Notes: generated by a model not told the origin, from the sequence alone. DNA of 64,000 nt from Solidesulfovibrio carbinolicus (GCF_004135975.1 NZ_CP026538.1:4092001-4156000); one strand, 5' to 3'. Shown: positions 1 through 12,687, numbered from the stretch's first letter. Numbers and translations: made by a program.

Positions 1-328
1 GGCCCATTTCGTCCACCGGGCGGCCGACGACGTTGAGGATGCGGCCAAGGGCGCCCTTGCCGACGGGCACGCTGATGGGCGCGCCGGTGTCGATGGCGGT
101 CATGCCGCGCACGAGACCGTCGGTGGAGTCCATGGCGATGCAGCGCACGACGTTGTCGCCGAGGTGCTGGGCCACTTCGACCACGAGGTCGGTGGCGAAT
201 TCGTTGTTAACGTTCTTGATGTCGAGGGCGTTCAAGATATTCGGCAGTTTGCCCTCGGGAAATTCGACGTCGATAACGGCGCCGATGACCTGCACGATTT
301 TTCCGACATTTCCGCTTGTCGCGCTCAT
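1..328 (-). CDS. atpD: ATP synthase F1 subunit beta (partial, N-terminal part)
   Basis: Catalytic beta subunit of the F1 sector. Only the first ~109 residues are in the window: the N-terminal beta-barrel domain (start [20 protein letters not shown]) and the beginning of the nucleotide-binding domain; the P-loop lies beyond the edge. The ATG at 328 fits the family start and sits 18 bases after the gamma stop codon. It is the last gene of the ATPase operon visible here; atpC (epsilon) is expected next, outside the window. Identification is firm from the conserved barrel sequence ([24 protein letters not shown] is the recognisable stretch, split here by position only) and from gene order. Confidence 0.95.
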   Translation of the reverse strand, partial: MSATSGNVGKIVQVIGAVIDVEFPEGKLPNILNALDIKNVNNEFATDLVVEVAQHLGDNVVRCIAMDSTDGLVRGMTAIDTGAPISVPVGKGALGRILNVVGRPVDEMG

Positions 329-346
329 TGTATGGTGCCCCCTTGG

Positions 347-1228
347 TTATCCCTTGAGTGCTTCGGAACCGCCGACGATGTCCATCAGTTCCTTGGTAAT
401 GGCCGTTTGCCGGGCCTTGTTGTAGACCAGGGTAAGCGAGCTGACGAGGTCGTCGCAGTTCCTGGTGGCATTGTCCATGGACCGCATGCGGGCAGCGTGC
501 TCGCTGGCCGAGGTGTCAAGCAGCCCGCGGTAGATCTGGACATTGATGAACCGGGGCAGGAGCTCGGCGAGGAGGCCTTCCACGGACGGTTCATAGATGT
601 ACTCGGCCTTGGCTCCGACGTCCTCCTTGACCTCGCCGGCTTCGGCGGGGGAAAGGGGCAGCACGGGCAAAAGCGTCGGTTCCTGACGGGCAAGGCTGAT
701 GAACTTGCCAAAGGCCATGGTCACTTCGTCGTAGGTCCCGCCGACGTAGCCGCCGATGACCTCGGCGCCGATGCGCGTGGCCAGGCTGAAGTCGAAGGCG
801 GCCATTTCGTTGACGTAGGCGGCAACGATTTCGAAGCTGGTACGCCGGAAGCTGTCGCGAGCCTTGCGGCCCACGCACATGATCTTGACGTCCTTGCCTT
901 CGGCGGTCTTGGCCCGGGCGACCTTGAGGGCCGCGTTGATGATGTTGTTGTTGAACGCGCCGCACAGACCGCGGTCGGAAGTGATGACGACCAGAAGGAC
1001 GGTCTTCACTTCGGCGCGGGCTTCCAGCAGCGGATGGATCGAGGAATCGGCGCCCTTGGCCAGTTCTCCGAGCATTTCGTAGAACTTGTCGGCGTAGGGA
1101 CGGAACCGCTCGATGCGCGACTGGGCGTTGCGCAGTTTTGCCGAGGCCACCATGTTCATGGCCTTGGTGATCTGCTTGGTCTTTCTGACCGCGTTGATCT
1201 TGACCTTTACGTCTTTGAGCGCAGGCAT
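347..1228 (-). CDS. atpG: ATP synthase F1 subunit gamma
   Basis: Central rotor shaft of F1Fo ATP synthase, coupling proton flow through Fo to catalysis in the alpha3beta3 head. The 293-residue product has the usual length. It shows the N-terminal helix signature (MPALKDVKVKINAVRKTKQI, then TKAMNMVASAKLR) and the conserved C-terminal helix (RMRSMDNATRNCDDLV), which pair as the coiled-coil shaft. The ATG start is preceded by a GGGGGAGCC ribosome site. It lies between alpha and beta, the normal F1 order. Confidence 0.97.
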   Translation of the reverse strand: MPALKDVKVKINAVRKTKQITKAMNMVASAKLRNAQSRIERFRPYADKFYEMLGELAKGADSSIHPLLEARAEVKTVLLVVITSDRGLCGAFNNNIINAALKVARAKTAEGKDVKIMCVGRKARDSFRRTSFEIVAAYVNEMAAFDFSLATRIGAEVIGGYVGGTYDEVTMAFGKFISLARQEPTLLPVLPLSPAEAGEVKEDVGAKAEYIYEPSVEGLLAELLPRFINVQIYRGLLDTSASEHAARMRSMDNATRNCDDLVSSLTLVYNKARQTAITKELMDIVGGSEALKG

Positions 1229-1319
1229 GGCTCCCCCTTTAGGCCTGTATCAGCGTTGCGCGGCGGCCGGCTCGGGCCGCCTGGTTGCAAAAACCCTGCA
1301 TGGTTTTTGAGCGCGCCGC

Positions 1320-2828
<1,509 letters not shown>

Positions 2829-2832
2829 GGCC

Positions 2833-3384
2833 CTACTCACCCCTCTTGATTTGTTCTTTCAATATTTCGAGCTGGGCGCGAAGGCTCGCGTCCAACACCT
2901 TGTCGCCGACCTTGAGGACGACGCCGCCGATGATGGAGGGATCAACGGCGAAAGACAGCACCAGCTTCTTGCCGGATTGCTTTTCGAGCTTGACCTTGAT
3001 CTGGTCCTGGCGCGCGTCGGCCAGGGCGAAGGCGGTGACCAGCTGGCCGCGCATGACGCCTTCGGCCTCGTCCAGAAGGGTCCGGTAGAGGGCGGACACT
3101 TCCAGGACGCAGGGCAGGCGGTCCTTGTCGGCCAGAAGGGACAGGAAGTTGATGACCATGGGCTTGAGGCCGATTTTGCCAGCGACCCCGGACAGCACCG
3201 ACTTCTTCACATCGGCGCTGATGATGGGGTTGGCAAAGACCTTAAGCAGATCCGGAGACCCCTCAAGGACGGAGGCAAAGGCCTCCAGGTCCTTGCCGTA
3301 CTCCGCCGGGGCTTTCTTGCCGGCCTTTTTGGCCAGCGCGAAAAGCGCCTTGGCGTAACGGCGCGCGACGATGTTGCCGGTCAA
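2833..3384 (-). CDS. atpH: ATP synthase F1 subunit delta (OSCP)
   Basis: Peripheral-stalk subunit linking the b dimer to the top of F1. The 183-residue product has the delta/OSCP pattern: an N-terminal helical domain beginning [15 protein letters not shown], and the C-terminal motif [22 protein letters not shown]. The start codon is TTG at 3384, whose TTGA overlaps the TGA stop of the b subunit gene by four bases, indicating translational coupling. Confidence 0.95.
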   Translation of the reverse strand: MTGNIVARRYAKALFALAKKAGKKAPAEYGKDLEAFASVLEGSPDLLKVFANPIISADVKKSVLSGVAGKIGLKPMVINFLSLLADKDRLPCVLEVSALYRTLLDEAEGVMRGQLVTAFALADARQDQIKVKLEKQSGKKLVLSFAVDPSIIGGVVLKVGDKVLDASLRAQLEILKEQIKRGE

Positions 3385-3956
3385 TTGAACACCACCTTGG
3401 TTAAGTATTCATCCACGAGCTTGTCCTGGTCCTTGGCGGTCAGCTTCTTTTCCAGCGAAGCCTTGGCCGCGGCCACCACGGAGTCGGCCAGCTGGGCGCG
3501 AAGCTCCTGCATGGCGACCCGGGCCTCGGCGGCGGCGGCGGTAACGGCCTGCTCCTTGATCTGGGCGGCCTTGGCCTCGGCGGCGGCGACGATGGAGTCG
3601 CGCAGGGCCTCGCCCTGACGACGGTATTCGTCTTCGATCCGGGCCTTCTCGTCGCTCAGATTGCTGATGGAGGCCTCGATCTCGGCCAGACGCTTGGCCG
3701 CTTCGGCCTTGCGCGACTCAAGATCGCTCAGCTGGTTCTCAATGGCCTCGCCGCGACCCCGGAAAAAGCCCACGATCTTTTTCCCGGCCAGCTTGGCGAT
3801 GACGCCGAACACCAACACGAAGTTGACCACGCGGAACAGGAAATCCTTCCAGTTCAGTCCGTGGGCTTCCGCGCCCCCGGCGTCGCCCGACGCGTAGGCC
3901 ACGGCAGCCAGGCCGAACACCAGGGCCACGGTGGCGATGAGGTGGAGCCTTTTCAA
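3381..3956 (-). CDS. atpF: ATP synthase Fo subunit b
   Basis: Peripheral-stalk subunit, 191 residues. A cleavable-looking or additional hydrophobic segment (residues 1-22, ending AYASG) is followed by an acidic linker, the membrane span of b (about 36-56, FLFRVVNFVLVFGVIAKLAG) and a long charged coiled coil to the C-terminus (QLSDLESRKAEAAKRLAEIE onwards). The extra N-terminal segment is also known in other delta-proteobacterial b subunits. It overlaps delta by four bases. Together with the next gene it supplies a heterodimeric b/b' stalk. Confidence 0.93.
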   Translation of the reverse strand: MKRLHLIATVALVFGLAAVAYASGDAGGAEAHGLNWKDFLFRVVNFVLVFGVIAKLAGKKIVGFFRGRGEAIENQLSDLESRKAEAAKRLAEIEASISNLSDEKARIEDEYRRQGEALRDSIVAAAEAKAAQIKEQAVTAAAAEARVAMQELRAQLADSVVAAAKASLEKKLTAKDQDKLVDEYLTKVVFN

Positions 3957-3998
3957 TTGAACCCTCCCTTTCCTTGAGAAATCCTGGAACCTTCGGCC

Positions 3999-4418
3999 TT
4001 ACGCCGCCAGCACCTTGGCAACGGCCTTGGAGGCCAACCCCGACACCTTGCCCTCCAGGGCCTTTTTCGCCGCGGCGGACTGGGCGGAAATCTCGGCCCG
4101 GGCCGCCTGCAGCTTCGAAGCCGCCTCAGCGCCGGCAGCCTCGAGCAGATCCTTTTCCTTGGCCTGTCCCTCGGCCTTCATGGCCAGGCGGCCGGCCGTG
4201 GCGGCCGCGCGGGCGGCGTCCAGGGACAGTTCGTAGTCCTTGAGCTTGGCGTCGGCCGAGGACGCGAAGGATTCGATGCCTTCCATCTGGGAGGCGACGA
4301 ATTCAGCCCGCTTCTTGAGAATCTTGCGGATGGGGCCGATGAGAATGACATTGAGCAGGATCAGGATGAGCACAAAGTTGACGAGTTGGACGAAAAACGT
4401 GGCGTTTAAGTCAATCAT
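3999..4418 (-). CDS. ATP synthase Fo subunit b' (second b-type subunit)
   Basis: A second b-type stalk subunit, 139 residues. It begins MIDLNATFFVQLVNFVLILI, with one membrane helix at about residues 4-27, and continues as an alanine-rich coiled coil. A longer in-frame reading to 4508 exists, but the ATG at 4418 has a CCCGGAGGGC ribosome site and the family N-terminus, so it was chosen. It is the first gene of the ATPase operon. The a and c subunit genes (atpB, atpE) are absent here and must lie elsewhere, as in many bacteria with a split ATPase operon. Confidence 0.93.
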   Translation of the reverse strand: MIDLNATFFVQLVNFVLILILLNVILIGPIRKILKKRAEFVASQMEGIESFASSADAKLKDYELSLDAARAAATAGRLAMKAEGQAKEKDLLEAAGAEAASKLQAARAEISAQSAAAKKALEGKVSGLASKAVAKVLAA

Positions 4419-4530
4419 CGGCGCCCTCCGGGAGGTTGTGAAAATTGTTGCAAAGTCAGCAAGCGGCTGTAGCGAATTTACTCCGCCCTGTCTAGCCCTT
4501 TTTGACAAATTCCGTACTGCCCCACACCCC

Positions 4531-4561
4531 TAAAAACCGCGCCCCGCCTAGCTTGGCGGGG
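4531..4561 (-). terminator. Rho-independent terminator of the elongasome/bactofilin operon
   Basis: Read on the minus strand, a CCCCGCC/GGCGGGG stem with a six-base loop is followed by GCGGTTTTTA. The stem includes the last codons and the TAG stop of the bactofilin gene, so termination is immediate and separates the elongasome genes from the ATPase operon. Confidence 0.75.
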
Positions 4562-4943
4562 TTTGTGAAGAATTGGCCGAACAGCTTGCGGCCAGGGCCT
4601 GACGGGGCGGTTCCTCCCCGGTTCCCATGGTCACCAGCCCGTCCACCCGGCCCCCTTCGGCCACGGACAACAACGGCGTGCGCACCGCGCCGCAAAGCCG
4701 CCCCCGGCCATGCACCGCCACAGAAGACGACGCCGCCACCTCGGCGGCCACGACCCCGTCGCACACCAGGCGCGCCACCTCGACCCGCCCGGCCACATGG
4801 GCCTGGCTGCCGACCACAAGAGTTCCCGTCGAGACGATTTCGCCTTCGAAATGCCCGTCAATGCGCACCACGCCGCCAAAGGTCAGCCGCCCCACAAAAG
4901 ACGTGCCGACCCCCAGGAAGGCGTTGATGTCGTGCTTGCCCAC
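4548..4943 (-). CDS. Bactofilin family cytoskeletal protein
   Basis: Small polymer-forming protein of 131 residues with the bactofilin (DUF583) right-handed beta-helix: repeated hydrophobic/glycine turns such as VVRIDGHFEGEIVSTGTLVVG, then HVAGRVEVARLVCDGVV. Bactofilins assemble without nucleotide and commonly localise cell-wall enzymes. A longer ORF reaches 5045 but would overlap rodA; the GTG at 4943 follows a GGAGGG ribosome site and yields a typical short N-terminus. It is the last gene of the mreB-rodA operon, which suggests a role in wall elongation or shape. No membrane span is visible. Confidence 0.85.
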   Translation of the reverse strand: MGKHDINAFLGVGTSFVGRLTFGGVVRIDGHFEGEIVSTGTLVVGSQAHVAGRVEVARLVCDGVVAAEVAASSSVAVHGRGRLCGAVRTPLLSVAEGGRVDGLVTMGTGEEPPRQALAASCSANSSQTPPS

Positions 4944-4998
4944 AAGGCCCTCCGACCGCCGGGGAACGATCCCTCCGTGGCCGCAAGTCCTTTTCGCG

Positions 4999-6111
4999 CT
5001 AGCCTTTCTTGAACAGGTAGCGCCGCATGGAGACGTTGACGACAATGCCCACGAGGGTGAAGTTCACGATGGTGGCGCTCCCCCCGTAACTGATAAACGG
5101 CAAGGGGATGCCAACGACCGGCATGATGCCGAGCACCATACCCATGTTGATGAGGATTTGCCAGAAGAAATAGAAGAACACGCCCGCCGCCAAATAGCTG
5201 CCGAAGCGGTCCTTGGCGTTTTTGGCCGTGACGTAGAATTGCAGCAAAAACAGGCAGAAAAGGGTCAGCAGCGCGATGCCGCCCATGAAGCCCCACTCCT
5301 CGGCAAAAACCGCCACGGCAAAGTCGGTATGCTTTTCGGGCAGGTAGCGCAACTGGCTCTGGGTGCCTTCCAAAAAGCCCTTGCCCCACATCTGGCCCGA
5401 ACCGATGGCGATCTGGGACTGAATGATGTGGTAACCGGCCCCGAGGGGATCGCGCTGGGGGTCGAACAGCGTCAGGATGCGCCCCTTCTGATAGGGCTTG
5501 AGAAAGAACCAGCCGCAAGGGATAAGGATGGGGCCGGCGATGGCCAGGGTCTTGAACACCGGGCCGGCGAGTCCCCGGTAAAGAATCAGTCCGGCCACCA
5601 GGAGCAAGACGTTCAAGCCGGTGCCAAGGTCGGGTTCCACGATGATAAGCAAGGCGACAGGCAGGGATACGGCCAAAATGCCGGCCAGATCGAGCCAGCC
5701 CAGCCGCTCGGAGCGTTTGGACAGGATCTTGGCCGCCAGCAGCAACAAGGCGATTTTGGCCACCTCGCTGGGCTGGAAGGCGAATCCGCCGATGGGCAGC
5801 CAGCGTTTGGCCCCGCCCACGGTCTTGCCCATGACCAGCACCAAAACCAGCAGCACCGAGGTGGAGATGACCATTGGCCAGGCGATGGCGGCCAGATACT
5901 TGTAGTCAAAAACCACCATGGCCAACAGGCAGCCCAGCCCGGCCAGGCCCCAGATGAGCTGACGGTTGTAGAAGGGCTGCATGGACAATTCATCGCCCAT
6001 GCGGAAACCGCTGGCCGAATAGAGATTGAGCACCCCGACCCCGAACAACATGGCGGTCAGGGCCACCAGGGACCAGTTCACGCTCAGTATGAAGCGTCTG
6101 TCAAAGGGCAT
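4999..6111 (-). CDS. rodA: RodA, SEDS peptidoglycan glycosyltransferase
   Basis: Integral membrane glycan polymerase of the elongasome, working with PBP2 to extend peptidoglycan during lateral growth. The 370 residues contain about ten hydrophobic helices and the SEDS signatures: FQPSEVAKIALLL, the long periplasmic loop with GAGYHIIQSQIAIGSGQMWGKG, and the C-terminal YGGSATIVNFTLVGIVVNV. It lies downstream of mrdA (PBP2), separated by ~110 bases, in the conserved mre-mrd arrangement. Confidence 0.96.
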   Translation of the reverse strand: MPFDRRFILSVNWSLVALTAMLFGVGVLNLYSASGFRMGDELSMQPFYNRQLIWGLAGLGCLLAMVVFDYKYLAAIAWPMVISTSVLLVLVLVMGKTVGGAKRWLPIGGFAFQPSEVAKIALLLLAAKILSKRSERLGWLDLAGILAVSLPVALLIIVEPDLGTGLNVLLLVAGLILYRGLAGPVFKTLAIAGPILIPCGWFFLKPYQKGRILTLFDPQRDPLGAGYHIIQSQIAIGSGQMWGKGFLEGTQSQLRYLPEKHTDFAVAVFAEEWGFMGGIALLTLFCLFLLQFYVTAKNAKDRFGSYLAAGVFFYFFWQILINMGMVLGIMPVVGIPLPFISYGGSATIVNFTLVGIVVNVSMRRYLFKKG

Positions 6112-6222
6112 GGAGCAACCCCGGCTCGGCGGCGAACGCCCGGTCCGTCGTCGGAACTGCCCGACGACGGCCAGCGCCTTCGTCTGCCTCGGTTTGTAAG
6201 TGGCCTTGCTCGGACGGGCCGG

Positions 6223-8088
6223 CTAATCCCCGACGTCGCCGGGATCGACGGCCGGTTCGCCAGCCGTCCCGGCCGGAGCCGCGCCGGCCGCCCGGGGCGG
6301 CTTGCCCGGGGCCGGACCGAACAAATATTCGAAGACCTTGCGCACCAATGGGCCGCTGACCTCGCCGCCATGGCCGCCGTGCTCCACCAGACAGACCACC
6401 ACGTAGGTCTTACCGTCCTTGCGGCCCCAGCTGGCCAGCCAGGCATGGTCGCGCTGCTCGTAGGGCATTTCGTGGGTCTTGCGGCGGATGTCGGGGTTAA
6501 TAAGCTTGACCACCTGGGCCGTGCCGGTCTTGCCGGCCATGACCGCGTCGGAGCGCAGCAGGGACTTGGCCGTGCCGCTTTCCACCGTGGCCACCATGGC
6601 GTCGAGGATCACCTGCCGGTCGCCGTCTTTGAGCGGCAGCGTGGCGTCCACCCGGGGCGCTTCGGTCTCCACCAGCTCGGGCTTCATGAGCCGGCCGCCG
6701 TTGACCAGGGCCGACAGGTAGCGTCCGATCTGCAGCGGCGAGGTCAGCACGTAGCCCTGGCCGATGGAGGCGATGATCGTCTCGCCCTTGGACCAGGCCG
6801 CGCCAAAGCGCTTTTTCTTCCATTCCTTGGAGGGAATAAGCCCGGCCTTCTCGTGGGGCAGGTCGATGCCCGTGCGCGCCCCGAAACCGCTGGCCACGGC
6901 GTAGTCGTGGAGCCGGTCGATGCCCATGCGGTCGCCGAGCTTGTAGAAATAGATATCGCAGGAATGGACCAAGGCCCCGCGCAGATCCAGCGACCCGTGG
7001 CCGCCTTTTTTCCAGTCGTGGAAGTCGCGGTTGCCAACCCGGTAGGAGCCGGGGCAGGCCACCACGTCGCCGGGCCGCACAAAGCCCTCGGTCAGGCCGG
7101 CGGCGGCCATGAGGAGCTTGAAGACCGAACCCGGCGGATAAACGCCCTGGGTCACCCGGTTCTGGATGGGGTGGCGCGGGTTGTCGCGCAGCTCCCGCCA
7201 TTTGTCGGCCGGCACCCCCAGCACGAACATGTTGTTGTCAAAGCTCGGCTGGCTGACCATGGACAGGATCTTGCCGGTGTCGGGCTCCATGACCAGAATG
7301 GCTCCGGCCTGGCCCTCCAGCAGCCGCGAGCATTCGCGTTGCAGGCCGATGTCGATGGACAGCTTGAGGTCGGCCCCGGCGCGCGGCGGCTCCAGGATGA
7401 ATTCGTTGTGCTGGCGGCCAAAGGCGTCGACTTCCACCTGCTTGCGGCCCTTGGAGCCGCGCAGCTCGTCCTCGTGGGTGAGTTCCAGCCCCTGCTTGCC
7501 CACGGAGTCGCCCAGGGAAAGTTGGGGATTTTTCTCCAGTTCGTCTTCGTTGGCCTCGGCCACGTAGCCAAGCACGTGGGACATGAGCGCGCCGGTGGGA
7601 TAGTAGCGTTTCTGGCGCACCACGATTTCCAGGCCCGGATAGAGCATGGCGTTGGCCTCGATGCGGGCCAGGGCCTCGTAGGGCAGGTCGGTGATGAGGA
7701 TGAGCGGCTCAAAGGGCTTGACCCGTTTCTTGCCGCGCTTGACCGTCTCGGACAGCACGTGCTTGTCCACGCCGGTCCACTCCGAGACCTTGGCCAGGGT
7801 GCCGTCGATGTCCTCGCAGTCCTCGCGCACCAGGCCCAGGGCAAAGGACGGTTCGCTGACGGCCAGGGGCGTGCCGCTCCTGTCGAGGATGCGCCCCCGG
7901 GCCGAACCGATGAGCACCTGGCGCAGCTGGTTGTCCCGGGCCATGTCGGAAAACGTGCCGCCCTTGTGGACCTGCAAATACCACAGGCGCAGGGTGAACA
8001 GGCAAAAAAGCCCGAGCACCAGGGCCTGGAGCAGGATCAACCCGGAACGGGGGGCGTGTTGTTGCGGGGTTTCAGTCTCAAGCCGCAT
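6223..8088 (-). CDS. mrdA: Penicillin-binding protein 2 (elongasome transpeptidase)
   Basis: Class B PBP that cross-links new peptidoglycan as partner of RodA. The 621-residue protein has an N-terminal membrane anchor (about residues 17-40), a pedestal domain and a transpeptidase domain. The active-site serine is in PPGSVFKL, the second motif is SCD (HSCDIYFYKLGD) and the third is KTGTAQV. The C-terminal tail is rich in Pro, Ala and Gly and looks unstructured. The start overlaps the mreD-like gene by 11 bases. Confidence 0.96.
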   Translation of the reverse strand: MRLETETPQQHAPRSGLILLQALVLGLFCLFTLRLWYLQVHKGGTFSDMARDNQLRQVLIGSARGRILDRSGTPLAVSEPSFALGLVREDCEDIDGTLAKVSEWTGVDKHVLSETVKRGKKRVKPFEPLILITDLPYEALARIEANAMLYPGLEIVVRQKRYYPTGALMSHVLGYVAEANEDELEKNPQLSLGDSVGKQGLELTHEDELRGSKGRKQVEVDAFGRQHNEFILEPPRAGADLKLSIDIGLQRECSRLLEGQAGAILVMEPDTGKILSMVSQPSFDNNMFVLGVPADKWRELRDNPRHPIQNRVTQGVYPPGSVFKLLMAAAGLTEGFVRPGDVVACPGSYRVGNRDFHDWKKGGHGSLDLRGALVHSCDIYFYKLGDRMGIDRLHDYAVASGFGARTGIDLPHEKAGLIPSKEWKKKRFGAAWSKGETIIASIGQGYVLTSPLQIGRYLSALVNGGRLMKPELVETEAPRVDATLPLKDGDRQVILDAMVATVESGTAKSLLRSDAVMAGKTGTAQVVKLINPDIRRKTHEMPYEQRDHAWLASWGRKDGKTYVVVCLVEHGGHGGEVSGPLVRKVFEYLFGPAPGKPPRAAGAAPAGTAGEPAVDPGDVGD

Positions 8089-8544
8089 GGGGATCGCCCG
8101 GCAGATGGTGGTGGATGAGGTACAAAAGGCCCCATTCGATGGGGAAGATCAGGGCCTGCTGCACCGCCTCGACGCCCAGTCGGTCCATATAGATGGACCA
8201 GTCCTGGAGCAGGGCCATGACGTTGATGAAAAGGAAATGCATGGCGCCGAGGCAGGCTCCCAGGATGAGCATGAAAAGGAAATTCCGGGCTTCAAACAGC
8301 CAATGCCCGAAAAAATACAGGCCGGCCAAGGCGCCGTACCAGAGGATGCCCGCGCCAAAAGGCATGGAGCCTGTCCCCTCCTGGATGAAGAGCCAGATGG
8401 CCCCCAGCCAGACCGGCACGGTCCATTTCTCCTCCTGCATGGCCAGGATAAGCCCTGGAGCCAGGAAGTCCACCCCGGGGACGATGTTTTGCAGCCAGAC
8501 CCCGCCGAGCGTCAACAGGGTCCAGAAGACGATGTGGGCCGGTC

Positions 8545-8548
<4 letters not shown>
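8078..8548 (-). CDS. mreD: MreD-like rod-shape membrane protein
   Basis: A hydrophobic 156-residue protein with about five membrane helices, placed between mreC and mrdA. Sequence conservation in MreD is low and no diagnostic motif stands out, so the name rests mainly on position, size and hydropathy. The ATG overlaps the mreC stop as ATGA, which supports coupled translation. MreD is an inner-membrane component linking MreC and PBP2. Confidence 0.8.
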
Positions 8549-10777
<2,229 letters not shown>

Positions 10778-10809
10778 TCAACGAGAGATTTTCCGGCCAA
10801 AAAACCGCC

Positions 10810-11721
10810 ATGACCGCCCGCGTCCACACGCTTGCCCAGGCTTTCCGGGCCATTTTCGGCCGAAAGGCCAAGAAAATTCCTTTGGATGCGGGAAGTTCCT
10901 GCCCCAATCGGGACGGTGCGCTCTCCCGGGGCGGCTGCCTTTTTTGCAACGCGGCCGGATCGGGAACGGGACTGCACCTTAAAGGCTTCGGCCTTCGGGC
11001 GCAATGGGACAAGCTCACTCCCCCAGCAAGACGTCGCGGCGAGGCGCTTATCGCCTATCTCCAATCTTTTTCCAACACCTATGGCCCGTCCGAGCGCCTG
11101 GCCGCGCTTTTGGACGAACTCATCGCCCTGCCGGATATCGAGGGCATCTGCCTGGGCACCCGGCCCGACTGCCTGGACATCGAAAAAATCGCCCTGCTGG
11201 CCGCCGCGCCCATCGGGCATACCCGCCTGGAGATGGGGCTGCAATCGGCCAACGACGCCACCTTGCAGCGCATAGGCCGGGGCCACACGGCGGCTGATTT
11301 CGCCCGGGCGACCATCATGGCCGCCGACGCGGGCCTTAGCGTCACGGCCCATCTCATGGCCGGCCTGCCCGGCGAGGGCGTCGCGGATTTTCTCGACACC
11401 GTGCGCTTCGTGGCCGCCCTGCCCGTCGCCGGGGTCAAACTCCACAACACGCTGGTGGTGGCCGGCTCCGGCCTGGCCGCCCTCTACGAAGCCGGCGGCT
11501 ACCAGCCCATGGCCCGCGAAGACTACGCCCAGGCCGTGTGCCGGGCCATCGCCCTGCTGCCGCGTCACGTGGCCGTGGAGCGCCAAAACGCCGACCCCGC
11601 CCCGGGCGAACTCCTCGCCCCGGCCTGGGCCGCCGACAAACAGGGCATCCGCAAGGACATCGCCGCGCGGCTGGAGCGCGACGACATCCGGCAGGGGTGT
11701 GATTTCCACGCCCCACGTTGA
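10810..11721 (+). CDS. TIGR01212-type (YhcC-like) radical SAM protein
   Basis: Radical S-adenosylmethionine enzyme of the YhcC/TIGR01212 family, whose substrate is unknown. The cluster motif is CPNRDGALSRGGCLFC near residues 32-48, with the family's long spacing between the first and second cysteine. Other family features are EMGLQSANDATLQRIGRGHT, HLMAGLPGEG, and the C-terminal heme/Elp3-like block. The ATG at 10810 was chosen over 10753, since the longer version adds residues that run into the intergenic promoter region. 303 residues. Confidence 0.85.
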   Translation: MTARVHTLAQAFRAIFGRKAKKIPLDAGSSCPNRDGALSRGGCLFCNAAGSGTGLHLKGFGLRAQWDKLTPPARRRGEALIAYLQSFSNTYGPSERLAALLDELIALPDIEGICLGTRPDCLDIEKIALLAAAPIGHTRLEMGLQSANDATLQRIGRGHTAADFARATIMAADAGLSVTAHLMAGLPGEGVADFLDTVRFVAALPVAGVKLHNTLVVAGSGLAALYEAGGYQPMAREDYAQAVCRAIALLPRHVAVERQNADPAPGELLAPAWAADKQGIRKDIAARLERDDIRQGCDFHAPR

Positions 11722-11780
11722 CGCCGCCCCGCCGCAGCCCCAAAAAAGCCACATAACATTTCCCGCCCGGAGGTTGTCCC

Positions 11781-12587
11781 ATGCGCCGCAGCCTGCTTCT
11801 CGCCGTCCTGCTCCTCCTCGCCGCCCCGGCCCTGGCCCGGGCCGCCGAGCCCAGCCTCATCGAACGCCCGCAGTGGCAAAAACCCTTCGCTGACGCCGGC
11901 CTGACCGGCACCATGGTCCTGCGCCAGGAAGGTTCGCCCGAAATCCTCGTCCACAATCCGGCCCGGGCCGCGACCGCCTTTCTGCCGGCCTCCACCTTCA
12001 AAATCCCCAACTCGCTCATTGCCCTGGAAACCGGGGCCGTCTCCAACCCCAGCGAAGTCTTCCCCTACGACGGCAAGCCGCGCTATCTTCCCGAATGGAA
12101 CGCCAACCTGACCCTGGCACAGGCCTTTGCCGTGTCCTGCGTGCCGGTCTACCAGGAAATCGCCCGGCGCATCGGCCCCGAACGCATGGCCAAATACCTG
12201 GCCGACTTCCACTACGGCAACGCCGACATCGGCGGCGGCATCGACCGGTTCTGGCTCGACGGCGCGCTGCGCATCTCGGCCCTTGAGCAACTCGACTTCC
12301 TCGGCCGCCTGCACCGCCGCGAGCTGCCCCTGCGCCGTCAAGTCATGGACGACGTGCTGACCATGATGATCACCGACAAGACGCCAACCGCCGTGCTGCG
12401 GGCCAAGACGGGCCTGACCGCCCGCGTTTCGCCCAACGTCGGCTGGTACGTCGGCTCGGTCACGCGCGGCCCGGACGTCTGGTACTTCGCCCTCAATCTC
12501 GAAGCTCCCGACAACAACCCCGCCGCCGTGCCAGCCCGAAAAAAGATCGCACTGGATATTTTGAAAATGGAAGGACTTTGGGAGTAG
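11781..12587 (+). CDS. Class D (OXA-type) beta-lactamase, secreted
   Basis: Periplasmic serine beta-lactamase of 268 residues. A signal peptide (residues 1 to ~22, cleavage near ARA-AEP) is followed by the class D motifs: STFK at 71-74 (nucleophile Ser71), SCV at 119-121 in the SxV position, YGN at 145-147 and KTG at 209-211. The tryptophan/WLDG segment after YGN also fits OXA enzymes. It stands alone with no regulator or mobile element beside it and has host-like base composition, so it looks like a resident chromosomal gene. Substrate range cannot be read from the sequence. Confidence 0.92.
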   Translation: MRRSLLLAVLLLLAAPALARAAEPSLIERPQWQKPFADAGLTGTMVLRQEGSPEILVHNPARAATAFLPASTFKIPNSLIALETGAVSNPSEVFPYDGKPRYLPEWNANLTLAQAFAVSCVPVYQEIARRIGPERMAKYLADFHYGNADIGGGIDRFWLDGALRISALEQLDFLGRLHRRELPLRRQVMDDVLTMMITDKTPTAVLRAKTGLTARVSPNVGWYVGSVTRGPDVWYFALNLEAPDNNPAAVPARKKIALDILKMEGLWE

Positions 12588-12601
12588 GAATGAAGAAAAA
12601 T

Positions 12602-12624
12602 CGGGAGGGGGTCACCCCCTCCCG
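12602..12624. terminator. GC-rich hairpin after the beta-lactamase gene
   Basis: CGGGAGGGGG and CCCCCTCCCG form ten-base arms around a three-base loop 15 bases after the stop codon. No clear T-run follows, so a terminator role is probable but not certain. Confidence 0.45.
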
Positions 12625-12638
12625 AACCCTCCCGTCAT

Positions 12639-12687
12639 GGGGGGCTTTTTCGGGGCGGACGAAGCGTCCGCCCCGAAAAAGCCCCCC
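12639..12687. repeat. Perfect palindrome with 22-bp arms
   Basis: Left arm 12639-12660 and right arm 12666-12687 are exact reverse complements (core CTTTTTCGGGGCGGAC / GTCCGCCCCGAAAAAG) around a five-base loop. On either strand the transcript would form a very stable hairpin. It lies between the beta-lactamase gene and ogt. Confidence 0.85.

Noticed and set aside
4627-8118. A 1163-codon open frame on the plus strand
   Set aside because: It is antisense to bactofilin, rodA and mrdA, all of which have clear motifs; the composition is the usual high-GC shadow.
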